Notes: generated by a model not told the origin, from the sequence alone. Shown: positions 8,050 through 15,914, counted from the first letter of the stretch. The stretch: DNA of 64,000 nt from Streptomyces bathyalis (GCF_015910445.1 NZ_CP048882.1:4712001-4776000), one strand, 5' to 3'. Numbers and translations are program-made.

Positions 8050-9134
8050 CGTTCAGCCTCTCGGTCGGTGGTTGACGCGGCCCGCCGGGCGGCCGGGGCC
8101 GGAGCGGCGGATCCGGGACGTTCATCGGGACGTTCGGGGGAGGAGAGCCGGACGAGATGGCCGAGGTCCTGGTCCACCGAGCGCCGGTGGATCAGCTCGC
8201 AGGCGACGACGTCCTCAACCGGCAGCCCCAGCGAGGTGAAGACCGTCAGCTCCTCCTCGCCGGTGCGGCCCGGGTGGCGGCCCGTCAGCACCTCGGCGAG
8301 CTCCACCGGCTCGGCGACCCGGAAGCCCTCCCTGCGCGGGATGAGCAGATTGCCCGCCTCCCGGGCGGCGGCCTCCCGGTTCTCCACGAAGTGCGAGGCC
8401 CGCGCGACGAGTTCCGACGGAAGCTCCCGGCACTCCGGCCCGTAGGCGCCCACGCCGTTGATGTGCACACCGGACGTCGGGAGGCCCGCCGGCAGCACCG
8501 GCTCGGAGGCCGACGTCACGGTGCAGATGACGTCGGCTCCTTCGACGGCCTCCGCCGCCGTGGCCGCGGTCTCCAGAGGAAGGCCGAGATGCGACGCCCA
8601 CTCCGCGAGGGCTCGCGTGCCCTCCTCGGTCCGGCCGTGGACCCGTACGGACGTCCAGTTCCGCACCTGCGCCAGCGCGGCCAGATGACCGCGTGCCTGT
8701 ACGCCCGTTCCCAGCACCGCGAGCGTCCGTGCGTCAGGACGGGCCAGATGTTCCGTCGCCACCGCGGAGACCGCGGCCGTGCGGATCTCGGTGAGCGCGG
8801 TCGCGTCCAGCAGCGCCAGCGGCTCACCGTGCACGGCGTCCATCAGCAGCACCAGGCCCTGGATCCGGGGCAGTTCTCGCTCCCTGGCCCGGGGGAAGAG
8901 ACTGAGGAGCTTGACGCCCAGCAACGGTCGGTCGCCGCCGGTGGTGGCGGCCGGCATCAGCAGGGCCAGCCCGCTCGCTCCGCCGTCCCCGGCCGGGTCC
9001 ACCACGACCCTCGGATGCTGGTACAGCTCGCCCGCGTCGAAGCCCGTCAGGGCACGGACCATGGCGTCGGCCGCGTCCTGCGGGGGCAGCAGGGCCCGCA
9101 CGGTCCGCTCGTCGATGATGCGCAGGTCGGTCAT
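8046..9134 (-). CDS. Ornithine cyclodeaminase/mu-crystallin family enzyme
   Basis: 362 residues with GVKLLSLFP (Lys75), TEIRTAAVSAVAT (Arg118) and the dinucleotide motif LGTGVQA (residues 141-147), all typical of the family. Where true ornithine cyclodeaminases have the catalytic Asp in a VGGDCPGK-type motif, this protein has GVGAYGPECRELP. That resembles the dehydrogenase/imine-reductase branch (alanine dehydrogenase, ketimine reductase, SbnB). An NAD(P)-dependent imine or amino-acid oxidoreductase is therefore likelier than proline formation. No SbnA-type partner is visible here, so 2,3-diaminopropionate synthesis is unproven. It sits 4 bases after the aminotransferase stop. Confidence 0.8.
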   Translation of the reverse strand: MTDLRIIDERTVRALLPPQDAADAMVRALTGFDAGELYQHPRVVVDPAGDGGASGLALLMPAATTGGDRPLLGVKLLSLFPRARERELPRIQGLVLLMDAVHGEPLALLDATALTEIRTAAVSAVATEHLARPDARTLAVLGTGVQARGHLAALAQVRNWTSVRVHGRTEEGTRALAEWASHLGLPLETAATAAEAVEGADVICTVTSASEPVLPAGLPTSGVHINGVGAYGPECRELPSELVARASHFVENREAAAREAGNLLIPRREGFRVAEPVELAEVLTGRHPGRTGEEELTVFTSLGLPVEDVVACELIHRRSVDQDLGHLVRLSSPERPDERPGSAAPAPAARRAASTTDREAER

Positions 9135-9138
9135 GGCC

Positions 9139-10503
9139 CTACCCCGCTCCCGTTCCGTGAAGTGCCGGTGTGCTGCTGGGGGCCGGACTGCCCCGCAGAA
9201 CCGGACTGCCCCGCATGGCCGGTCTGCCGTGCAGGGCCCGCTCCAACGAGGCGGCCAGGCAGTCCACTTGGCCGTCGCTGAGGGACGGGTGGCACGGCAG
9301 GTTCATGTGCTGCTCGAACCACAGCCGCTCGGCCGTCGGGCACTCCCCGTACCGGTGGCCGCGCAGCCGCCACTCGGGCAGCAGGTGCAGCGGGAAGTAG
9401 CGCAGATACGTCTGCACCCCGTCGGCGGCCAGTTGATCCAGGAGTTCCTGCCGGCTCACCGGCCCGCCCGGCTCCACGAAGAACGTGAACAGGTGGTACG
9501 AGTGCTCGGCGCCGTCCGGCACCCGCGGCACCCGGATGCCCTCCACCCCGTCGAGTACCTCGGTCAGCCGGGCGGCGATGCTCCGGCGCCGGCCGACAAG
9601 CTCCGGCAGGCGCTCCAGCTGCACCGTGCCGACCGCCGCGGCCGGCTCGCTGAGCGTCGCGTTCGTCCCCGGGTGCCGCAGCGTCACGCAGTCGTGCGTG
9701 TAGGCGAGACCCGGGTAGAGCGCCCCGGCGGCGGGCCCGGCCGAGTCCCCGAAGGCATGCGGCGCCGGCACATGGTCGGCGTCCGGCTCGTTCGCCCGTA
9801 TACGGGACAGCCGCTCGGCCCAGGCGTCCCGGTCGAACGCGACCATGCCGCCCTCGCCGAGGGTGCTGATGTTCTTGCTGGAGTGGAAGCTGAAGCACGC
9901 GAGGTCTCCCCGCGCCCCCGCCGGCCTGCCCGCGTCCGTCGTCCCGAGCGCGTGCGCGCAGTCCTCGACGATCAGCAGGCCGTGCCGTTCGGCGATGCGG
10001 CGCAGCGCGGCCATGTCGGCCGGGTGGCCGCCGTAGTGGACGAGCACGATGGCCCGCGTGCGGTCGTTGACCAGTTCCTCGACGCGCCGCGGGTCGATGT
10101 TCAGCGACTCCGGCAGCACATCGGCGAAGCGCACGGTGACGTCCTTGCCCAGCAGGGGCTGGACGGTGGCCAGATACGTCTGCGGGGTGGCGATCACCTC
10201 GTCACCGGGCCGAAGGTCCAGCAGGTGCAGAGCGAACTCCAGGGCGACGGTGCCGCTGGTCACGCTGAACGCATGGCGCCTGCCGAGGTGTTCGGCGAAC
10301 CGGGACTCGAACTCCGCGCGCCGTTCGCCCGCCGAGAGCGTCCGCCCGAACAGCACCGTCTCGCGTACGGCCTCGCACTCGCGGCTGCCGAAGACGCTCC
10401 CGATGCCGGGGTAGGGCACCTTCACGGCGGGCGCCGCGGACGGGCCGGCGGCCCTTGAGCGTTCGGGCGGCTCCGCGGTGACGGGCGGCGTCGTGCGGCT
10501 CAT
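9139..10503 (-). CDS. DegT/DnrJ/EryC1/StrS-type PLP aminotransferase
   Basis: PLP fold-type I enzyme. Landmarks from the ATG at 10503: TSGTVALEFAL, ATPQTYLATV, the PLP-ring aspartate in VEDCAHALGT (Asp181) and the Schiff-base lysine in FSFHSSKNISTLGEGG (Lys210). These enzymes transaminate keto or aldehyde groups of sugars and cyclitols; some act on other carbon skeletons. The start at 10503 gives an ATGA overlap with the upstream orphan gene; a further in-frame ATG at 10566 lies inside that gene and is less likely. The last ~30 residues are a low-complexity Gly/Ser/Pro tail with repeats of the form RGSPVLRGSP. Confidence 0.85.
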   Translation of the reverse strand: MSRTTPPVTAEPPERSRAAGPSAAPAVKVPYPGIGSVFGSRECEAVRETVLFGRTLSAGERRAEFESRFAEHLGRRHAFSVTSGTVALEFALHLLDLRPGDEVIATPQTYLATVQPLLGKDVTVRFADVLPESLNIDPRRVEELVNDRTRAIVLVHYGGHPADMAALRRIAERHGLLIVEDCAHALGTTDAGRPAGARGDLACFSFHSSKNISTLGEGGMVAFDRDAWAERLSRIRANEPDADHVPAPHAFGDSAGPAAGALYPGLAYTHDCVTLRHPGTNATLSEPAAAVGTVQLERLPELVGRRRSIAARLTEVLDGVEGIRVPRVPDGAEHSYHLFTFFVEPGGPVSRQELLDQLAADGVQTYLRYFPLHLLPEWRLRGHRYGECPTAERLWFEQHMNLPCHPSLSDGQVDCLAASLERALHGRPAMRGSPVLRGSPAPSSTPALHGTGAG

Positions 10504-10961
10504 CGGGCCTCCGCCAGTAAGGTGCGGCGCAGCCGCAGCACGGCCCGCAGCAGATCCTCGGGGCACTCCTCCAGCGCGTCCTCCAGCTCCTCGCAGGCGA
10601 CGCGGGCGGCGCGGACCAGATGCCGGTCCTGCGGGGGCTCCCGGTGGTACTGGAACGCCAGCATCTCCAGCGGCGCCATCAGACGGATCAGCACGGTTTC
10701 CGGAGCCTCGACCAGCCAGTGGTCGAGCCGGTCGGACTCCACGAGCCCGGCGACGGCCTCGCGGACGGACGGCATGTCGAGCTCTTCTGGCGGGTTCCCG
10801 CGCATGGGGGCCTTCCGGGTCGGTTCGATGACGGGCCGCTCACCGGCGGGAATCGGGCTGACGGGCAGGGCTCTTTCGGGCGTCGCCCTGCCGGGCACGG
10901 CTCTTTCGGGCGTCGCCCTGACGGGGATCGTTCTGCCGGGGCCCGCTCTGCCGGGCGTCAT
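10500..10961 (-). CDS. Orphan 153-aa protein with Pro/Arg repeat N-terminus
   Basis: I do not recognise this protein. The first ~45 residues are a degenerate repeat around GRATPERAL. Residues ~60-153 are a charged, mostly helical domain (LVESDRLDHWLVEAPETVL ... CEELEDALEECPEDLLRA). The ATG at 10961 overlaps the desaturase stop (ATGA) and the stop overlaps the aminotransferase start (ATGA), strong support for a real coupled gene. In-frame ATGs at residues 53 and 63 are alternatives that would drop the repeat. Leu148 is encoded by TTA (plus-strand taa at 10518-10520), a rare codon read only by bldA tRNA in Streptomyces. It could be an adaptor or a partner of a neighbouring enzyme. Confidence 0.65.
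   Translation of the reverse strand: MTPGRAGPGRTIPVRATPERAVPGRATPERALPVSPIPAGERPVIEPTRKAPMRGNPPEELDMPSVREAVAGLVESDRLDHWLVEAPETVLIRLMAPLEMLAFQYHREPPQDRHLVRAARVACEELEDALEECPEDLLRAVLRLRRTLLAEAR
10547..10961 (-). promoter_or_regulatory. Possible bldA control: TTA codon near 3' end of orphan gene
   Basis: Frame check from the ATG at 10961 puts the plus-strand taa at 10518-10520 exactly in frame as codon 148 (TTA, Leu), six codons before the stop. The feature marks the gene part read before that codon. TTA codons in Streptomyces make translation depend on the bldA leucyl-tRNA. This one matters only if the reading frame is as called. Confidence 0.4.
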
Positions 10962-12085
10962 TCGGCGGGCACCGGCGTCGGCGCCGCCGCGGCCTGCGTC
11001 TGCCAGCCGCGCACGCTGTTGCCGACGTACACGTGGCTGAGCAACCCGCCCCACGCCTCGTAATAGCGGTCGGCCCTGCCCTCGGCGAGGTCCTCGTTCC
11101 GCACCCAGGAGGAGTTCGCCCAGTCGCACTTGGGGCGCACATGGTGCAGGTCGTGCTGGACGGTGTCGCCGACGAGGACGAACATCCGGTACGGCGCGTA
11201 CACCAGCACCATCCGGGCCCACCAGCCGGACCGGGCGAGCCACCGGCGGGCAGCGCCGAGGCCCCGGGTGTCCGGCACCGCCTCGCCGCAGAACCGGCCG
11301 AAGGTGAGCTGGTCGCGCTGCGCCCGGGTGAGCCGCTCCGCGTTGTCGAACAGCCACCAGCGGTGCTCGCTGAGGGTGTAGAGCAGCGTCTGGTTCTGGA
11401 AGAAGAAGGTGACGGGCACGACCCACAGCAGCAGCCACTGGACCCACCAGCCGGTCAGGGCCAGCGCGGTCAAGGTGGCGGCCAGGCAGGCGTAGGCCAT
11501 GGCGAGCCGGTAAACCGGCTGGCGGGAAAGGAAGTTGGCCCTGATCCGGCCGGAGATGAACGCCCAGTGGTGCTTCGGTGAGAACACGGCCCGCACCAGA
11601 TAGCGCCGGAACTCGGCCTCGGACATGCCCGGCCGCGCCCCCGTGGCCCGCAGGTACAGCGTGTCGCCGTCCCGCAGGGAGCAGGGGAACGCGTGGTGCA
11701 GCAGGTGCTCCTTGCGGTTCTCGTCGTACGGCGGCCGCCACAGCAGGGTCGTGACGATCTCGCTGACGACCCGGTTGCCGGACTTCCCCTGGGTGACCAT
11801 CTGGTGCAGCGTCTGGTGCACCAGTACGACATCGAGCCTGCGCATACCGCCTGCCGTGGTGAGCCAGCCGAACAGGAGCAGCGGCACCATGCCGAACCAC
11901 GGCAGGGTCAGGGCGAGGACGCCCAGGCCGATGCCCGCCGCCGTCTGAGCGACTCCGGCCAGCGCGGCCAGCGCCGGACTCCACCGCACCCGCAGGGTGT
12001 CGCCGGAGCGCGGCACCCCGGTGACCCAGGTGAGGAACGGCTGGGTGAACCGAGGCAGATCCTGCATGCTTTCGCGTGGTCGCAT
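10958..12085 (-). CDS. Membrane fatty-acid-desaturase-like diiron enzyme
   Basis: 375 residues with three or four hydrophobic segments (about 38-80, 190-235, 290-310) and the histidine clusters of membrane diiron desaturases: HQTLH (90-94), HLLHH (127-131), SEHRW (His241) and HDLHH (311-315). Such enzymes desaturate, hydroxylate or make alkynes at unactivated carbons. The ATG at 12085 is preceded by AGGGGAG at good spacing; an in-frame start at 12151 would run into the dioxygenase gene. It lies 28 bases after the dioxygenase stop and overlaps the orphan gene by ATGA. A membrane desaturase among amino-acid ligases suggests a lipid chain or an unusual side chain in the product. Confidence 0.8.
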   Translation of the reverse strand: MRPRESMQDLPRFTQPFLTWVTGVPRSGDTLRVRWSPALAALAGVAQTAAGIGLGVLALTLPWFGMVPLLLFGWLTTAGGMRRLDVVLVHQTLHQMVTQGKSGNRVVSEIVTTLLWRPPYDENRKEHLLHHAFPCSLRDGDTLYLRATGARPGMSEAEFRRYLVRAVFSPKHHWAFISGRIRANFLSRQPVYRLAMAYACLAATLTALALTGWWVQWLLLWVVPVTFFFQNQTLLYTLSEHRWWLFDNAERLTRAQRDQLTFGRFCGEAVPDTRGLGAARRWLARSGWWARMVLVYAPYRMFVLVGDTVQHDLHHVRPKCDWANSSWVRNEDLAEGRADRYYEAWGGLLSHVYVGNSVRGWQTQAAAAPTPVPAE

Positions 12086-12113
12086 CACGAACTCCCCTCG
12101 TGCCGCGCGTACT

Positions 12114-12893
12114 TCAGCCGCGCGGGTCCGTCGTCCCACCGAAGAGCGCATCGTTCGTCTCGTGGGTGAGCGGCATGGAGAGGTCGGCCGTGCTCGCGAG
12201 CGTCATGTTGACGATCGTGCGTCGGCCGTCGCCGCGGATCGGGAACACCCGGTGCATGGTGGTGTTCGTCTTCACCAGGTAGGCGTCGCCCGGCTCCAGC
12301 GCGTACGACCGGACCTGGCTGCTGAGCAGCGCGCCGTAGACGTCCGGGTTCTCCTTGTCCCAGGAGGTGTGCGGCACGGCCTGGATGAAGCCGCCCTCGG
12401 TGTAGTGCGGTGCCTCGAGCACCAGGATGATGCCGTAGGTGTAGTCGTCCCAGTGCCAGCCGTGGGTGTCACCGGACTTGTCGAGCCTGCTGATGACGTA
12501 GTGCTCTCCCGCGTACGGGCACGTGTGGACCTGCTCACCCACGACCTCCGAGCACACGTCGAGCAGCGTGGGGGAGAAGTAGAACGCGTCGATCAGCGGG
12601 CCCTCGTCCTTGATGACCGGCTGGCCGACCGTCGTCATCCGGCGAGGAGTGTTGTCGGTGATCTCGAAGACAAGGTCGTGAGTGGTGCCGTGCCGGTCCA
12701 TGATGGCGCAGGCCTCGTCCTTGATCACTTCCTGGAGGTCCTGCGGGCATAAGCCGTTCAGCACCACGACGTGCTCCGAAGCGAACTTCTCGCGCAGCTC
12801 CGCCATCCGGTCGGGGCCGAAGTTCTCACGCACGTGGCCGGCGAGACGCCCGTTCACGTCGGAGGCGGTGATCAGGGCGGCGTTGTTCGTCAT
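12114..12893 (-). CDS. PhyH-family Fe(II)/2-oxoglutarate dioxygenase
   Basis: A 259-residue double-stranded beta-helix oxygenase. The iron ligands are visible as H147-W-D149 in THGWHWDDYTYG and the distal His214 in TTMHRVFPI; Arg224/Arg225 in GRRTIV is the likely 2-oxoglutarate anchor. The intact HxD aspartate favours hydroxylation (or desaturation) over halogenation, where that residue is Gly or Ala. Leu48 is encoded by TTA (plus-strand taa at 12750-12752, in frame), so translation probably needs bldA. This is the first gene of the operon, preceded by GAGGA about 11 bases upstream of ATG and by ~740 bases without genes. Confidence 0.85.
   Translation of the reverse strand: MTNNAALITASDVNGRLAGHVRENFGPDRMAELREKFASEHVVVLNGLCPQDLQEVIKDEACAIMDRHGTTHDLVFEITDNTPRRMTTVGQPVIKDEGPLIDAFYFSPTLLDVCSEVVGEQVHTCPYAGEHYVISRLDKSGDTHGWHWDDYTYGIILVLEAPHYTEGGFIQAVPHTSWDKENPDVYGALLSSQVRSYALEPGDAYLVKTNTTMHRVFPIRGDGRRTIVNMTLASTADLSMPLTHETNDALFGGTTDPRG
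12750..12752 (-). promoter_or_regulatory. TTA (bldA) codon at residue 48 of the dioxygenase
   Basis: Counting from the ATG at 12893, codon 48 falls on 12752-12750 and reads TTA between Gly47 (ggc) and Cys49 (tgc). In Streptomyces TTA codons are rare and concentrated in secondary-metabolite and developmental genes. In the first gene of a coupled operon it would link the whole cluster to bldA. Confidence 0.8.
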
Positions 12894-13637
12894 GATGGTG
12901 TTTTCCTCGTCCCATTTAAGTCAGATGAACAAGGCAGGGGAGAGTGCAGTACGGGCAACCGGTCATTCGGCGGGTTCCGCGAATTCCTTTGTGCGTCAGG
13001 GCTGGTCGCCGGGCACAGCGAACCGGCGCATCGAATCGACGCGGCGCTTTGACGCGGCAATACCTGAAGTGAATTCCTTCAGGCAGAAGGAACCCTGCGG
13101 AAAGGGCCTTGAAGGTCTATCGGGGCGTGGATGGGATCCACGAGAGCACGGGCAGGTCCGGGCTTTCTCACGGTTGCCCGAATTCCTCACTCCGGAGGGG
13201 TGCAAGGCCCCCGGTTCCCGGGCCAATGGGTCTGTGCGAACGGGCCGTGCTGGGGCGCTGCAAGTTTATTCATATTTCCCCCGCGTGCTGACGTCGGCCC
13301 AGAATTCAGCCGAAAAGTCTGGCAAGTCCTCATTGACTCGCTGAAGTTAACAGGGGCTCGTGAAAGCGTCAAGGGTTTTGCCGGGCAGGAGCTCGGTACG
13401 AAGTATGCATTCTTCGGCGATTTGTTGCTTTGTTTCCTTTGGGGTTGTTGATCGAAAAGCACCGCCGAGGAGATCGGTGCCGACCGTGCGCCCACCCTTC
13501 GTCGTTCCGGGAAACGATCATTGTGGGTAAGGGGAGACGATCTTCGACGACGCCGATGCGATGCCGAAGGTCACCGATGGGAGCCGGGCAGCGCGCAGGC
13601 GAGTCTGTTTGTGCTGCGGACCGGTGTCCCGGCTCGC
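12894..13637. other. Gene-free region between cluster and allantoinase
   Basis: About 740 bases with no convincing gene. It is clearly less GC-rich than the surroundings, especially 13,255-13,450. It must hold the promoter of the minus-strand operon and the 3' end of the allantoinase transcript. It contains an inverted repeat at 13063-13083 and two copies of an AAGGAATTC-like word (around 12,981-12,990 and 13,072-13,081 on the minus strand). I could not place a convincing -35/-10 pair. The composition break may mark the edge of an acquired cluster. Confidence 0.55.
13063..13083. promoter_or_regulatory. Inverted repeat upstream of the biosynthetic operon
   Basis: CCTGAAG at 13063-13069 and CTTCAGG at 13077-13083 are perfect inverted arms of 7 bases around a 7-base centre. 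The site is 170-190 bases upstream of the dioxygenase start. Arm length and spacing fit a dimeric regulator site; a transcript hairpin is the alternative. Confidence 0.45.
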
Positions 13638-15014
13638 TCACACTTCGCCTCTTTTCAGCAACTCGCCCCGGGGTGCGGGCGATTCAGTTCCGGCGCCGGC
13701 GATCTGAACGCCCCTCAGCCAGGTGCCGCGCACGGTGCCGGCGAGGGTGCGGCCGTGGTAGGGCGATACGGGTTTGCGGTGGTGCAGGCCGTCGGCGTCC
13801 ACGACGAACGCGTCGTCGGGAGCGAAGACGCAGAAGTCGGCATCGTGCCCGGGAGCGATGGCTCCCTTGTGCCGCATGCCGGCCTGTCCGGCGGGATTGC
13901 GCGACATCCAGCGCACGACGTCGGACAGCGTGTGCCCGCGCAGGCGGGCCTGCGTCCACACCGCGGAGAGTCCGACCTGCGGTCCGGAGACGCCGCCCCA
14001 GGCCACGCCGAAGTCGCCGATGCCGAACCGTTCGAGGTCAGGTGTGCAGGGCGAGTGGTCGCTGACCACGCAGTCGATGATGCCGTCGGCAAGGCCCTCC
14101 CAGAGCAGTTCGCGGTTGCGGGCCTCCCGGATCGGCGGACAGCACTTGAACTGTGTGGCGCCGTCGGGGATCTCCTCCGCGGTGAAGACGAGGTAGTGCG
14201 GACACGTCTCGACCGTGACCCGCACTCCGTCGGCACGGGCCGAGGCGATCATCGGCAACGCGTCGGACGACGACAGGTGGAGGATGTGCACTCGGGCGCC
14301 GGTCCTGCGGGCGAGTTCGATGACCTGCGCGATCGCTGTGTTCTCGGCACCGCGCGGCCGGGAGGCGAGGAAGTCGGCGTATGTTTCGCCGTGGGCGGCC
14401 GAGGCGTGTTCGATCGCATCGGAGTCCTCCGCGTGCACGATCATCAGCGCGTCGTGCTCGGCGACTTCGCGGAGTGCGTCTTCGAGTTCACCGGGGTTCA
14501 GCGGCGGGAATTCGTCCACCCCCGAGGGCAGCAGGAAGCACTTGAAGCCGAAGACCCCGGCATCGTGCAGTCCGCGCAGTTCCGTGAGGTTGTCGTCGAC
14601 GGCGCCGCCCCAGAAGCCGACGTCGACGTGCACGCGGTCCCGCGCGGCCTTGCGCTTCACCTTCAGCGCGTCGACGTCGGTGGTCGGCGGAAAGCTGTTC
14701 AGGGGCATGTCGAGAAGGGTGGTGATCCCGCCTGCGGCGGCCGCGCGGGTCGCCGTCGCGAACCCCTCCCACTCGGCCCGGCCCGGGTCGTTGATGTGCA
14801 CGTGGGTGTCGACCAAGCCCGGAAGCAGCACCTCGTCGGCGGCGAGCTCCACGACGCGCGCGGCACGGAAACCGGCGTCCAGCGGGCCTTGCGCGACGAT
14901 CTTGCCATCACGGACGCCGACGCTGCCGGGCCCCTCTCCGTCCGGTCCGGCCATCCGTCGCGCGCGGAAGAGGACATCGAGCTCCGCGGTGGGCTCCGCG
15001 GCAGGTTCGGACAT
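13638..15014 (-). CDS. allB: Allantoinase
   Basis: 458-residue cyclic amidohydrolase. Metal ligands are visible: HVH (His71/His73) in DTHVHINDPGR, the carboxylated lysine in FGFKCFLLP (Lys158), HAED (His194), HILHLSS (His246) and SDHSPC (Asp319). HVHINDPGR and the CPHYL segment are those of AllB, which opens allantoin to allantoate; a hydantoinase with another ring is the alternative. ATG at 15014 has GAGGGG upstream; the open frame extends further but into the neighbour gene. It is last in a minus-strand group with the racemase-like gene and the NCS1 permease. No allantoicase or ureidoglycolate gene is in the window. Confidence 0.88.
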   Translation of the reverse strand: MSEPAAEPTAELDVLFRARRMAGPDGEGPGSVGVRDGKIVAQGPLDAGFRAARVVELAADEVLLPGLVDTHVHINDPGRAEWEGFATATRAAAAGGITTLLDMPLNSFPPTTDVDALKVKRKAARDRVHVDVGFWGGAVDDNLTELRGLHDAGVFGFKCFLLPSGVDEFPPLNPGELEDALREVAEHDALMIVHAEDSDAIEHASAAHGETYADFLASRPRGAENTAIAQVIELARRTGARVHILHLSSSDALPMIASARADGVRVTVETCPHYLVFTAEEIPDGATQFKCCPPIREARNRELLWEGLADGIIDCVVSDHSPCTPDLERFGIGDFGVAWGGVSGPQVGLSAVWTQARLRGHTLSDVVRWMSRNPAGQAGMRHKGAIAPGHDADFCVFAPDDAFVVDADGLHHRKPVSPYHGRTLAGTVRGTWLRGVQIAGAGTESPAPRGELLKRGEV

Positions 15015-15121
15015 TGCGGCCACCCCTCGCCTTCGTCGTCGAAAGATTGCAGGAGCAGCCTTCGCGCTGCCCCGGAACCGAGTCCGGTGAAGACGCCTGG
15101 CGCGCCTTCCGCGGCACTCGG

Positions 15122-15847
15122 TCACCGCCGGGAGATCGGCCAGCCCGTGATCGTCTTCGGTGGCGGTGGCGCCCAGCTGCCGACCTTGGACGTGCTGAGG
15201 CCGAGCCGTACGAGTGACTCGGCGAGGGCGACCCCGGCCGTGACACCGTCGACCACCGGCACCCCGACCTCGGCCTGCACGCCTTCGGCCACGCCCGCCA
15301 TGCCCGCGCATCCCAGGCAGATCACGTCGGCGCCGTCGGCCTCAACCGCCCAGGTAACCTCCTCGACGACTCGTTCGCCGGTACGTTCGAGATCGTCCTC
15401 CAGGTCGAGGACCGTCATCTCGGTGGCGCGGACCGAGGCGCACCGGGATGCCAGCCCGATCAACTGCAACCGGTCGTGGATCTGCCCCCTGGTGCGCTTC
15501 AGCGACGTCACCACGGAGAAGCGCCGTCCGAGCAGGCAGGCCATGTGCGCGGCAGCCTCGGTGATGTCCACGACGGGTTTGTCGAGGAGCTCGGCCACAC
15601 CCTCCTTGCCGTGTTCGCCGAAACCGGCCAGCACGACTGCGTCGAAGGGTGCCTCGACCGCTTGCAGGCGGTCCATCACGGCGACTGCCGAGAGGTAGCT
15701 CTCGAAGTTGCACTCCACGGATGCAGGCCCGAACTCCGGTGTCACCGCCACGATTTCGGTCCCGGGTGCCGCAGCCTTCACTGCCTGCTGGCGGATGGCC
15801 TCGGTGACGCTCCCGGTGGTGTTGACATTGGCGACGACGATGCGCAT
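15122..15847 (-). CDS. Asp/Glu/hydantoin racemase-family protein, one catalytic Cys missing
   Basis: 241 residues, start MRIVVANVNTT after a GAGAGGAG ribosome site. The family uses two cysteines on opposite faces of the substrate. The second is present in CLGCAGM (Cys180); at the first position the motif is VVLAGFGEHG with Gly75 where racemases have ACFGDP-like Cys. The Gly/Cys combination is that of arylmalonate decarboxylase, not of allantoin or hydantoin racemases. Position between allantoinase and permease still suggests a job on a ureide or hydantoin, perhaps isomerase-like or decarboxylating. Family sure, activity open. Confidence 0.8.
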   Translation of the reverse strand: MRIVVANVNTTGSVTEAIRQQAVKAAAPGTEIVAVTPEFGPASVECNFESYLSAVAVMDRLQAVEAPFDAVVLAGFGEHGKEGVAELLDKPVVDITEAAAHMACLLGRRFSVVTSLKRTRGQIHDRLQLIGLASRCASVRATEMTVLDLEDDLERTGERVVEEVTWAVEADGADVICLGCAGMAGVAEGVQAEVGVPVVDGVTAGVALAESLVRLGLSTSKVGSWAPPPPKTITGWPISRR

Positions 15848-15914
15848 GCGGCTCCTCTCAAGGTGGTTCGTGGAGGTGGGACGGCGACGACCGGCCACCG
15901 CCCCCACGACCGGC

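Noticed and set aside
8046..9134. Siderophore-type diaminopropionate synthesis (SbnB)
   Set aside because: No SbnA partner or siderophore synthetase is visible; kept as a family-level call.
12114..12893. Radical halogenase for the PhyH protein
   Set aside because: The iron-binding aspartate of HxD is present (Asp149); halogenases have Gly or Ala there.
12996..13641. Small minus-strand open frames in the gap before allantoinase
   Set aside because: No ribosome site, no recognisable sequence pattern, and composition is that of non-coding DNA.
13684..13959. Short overlapping frames inside allantoinase
   Set aside because: Out-of-frame translations of a conserved enzyme.
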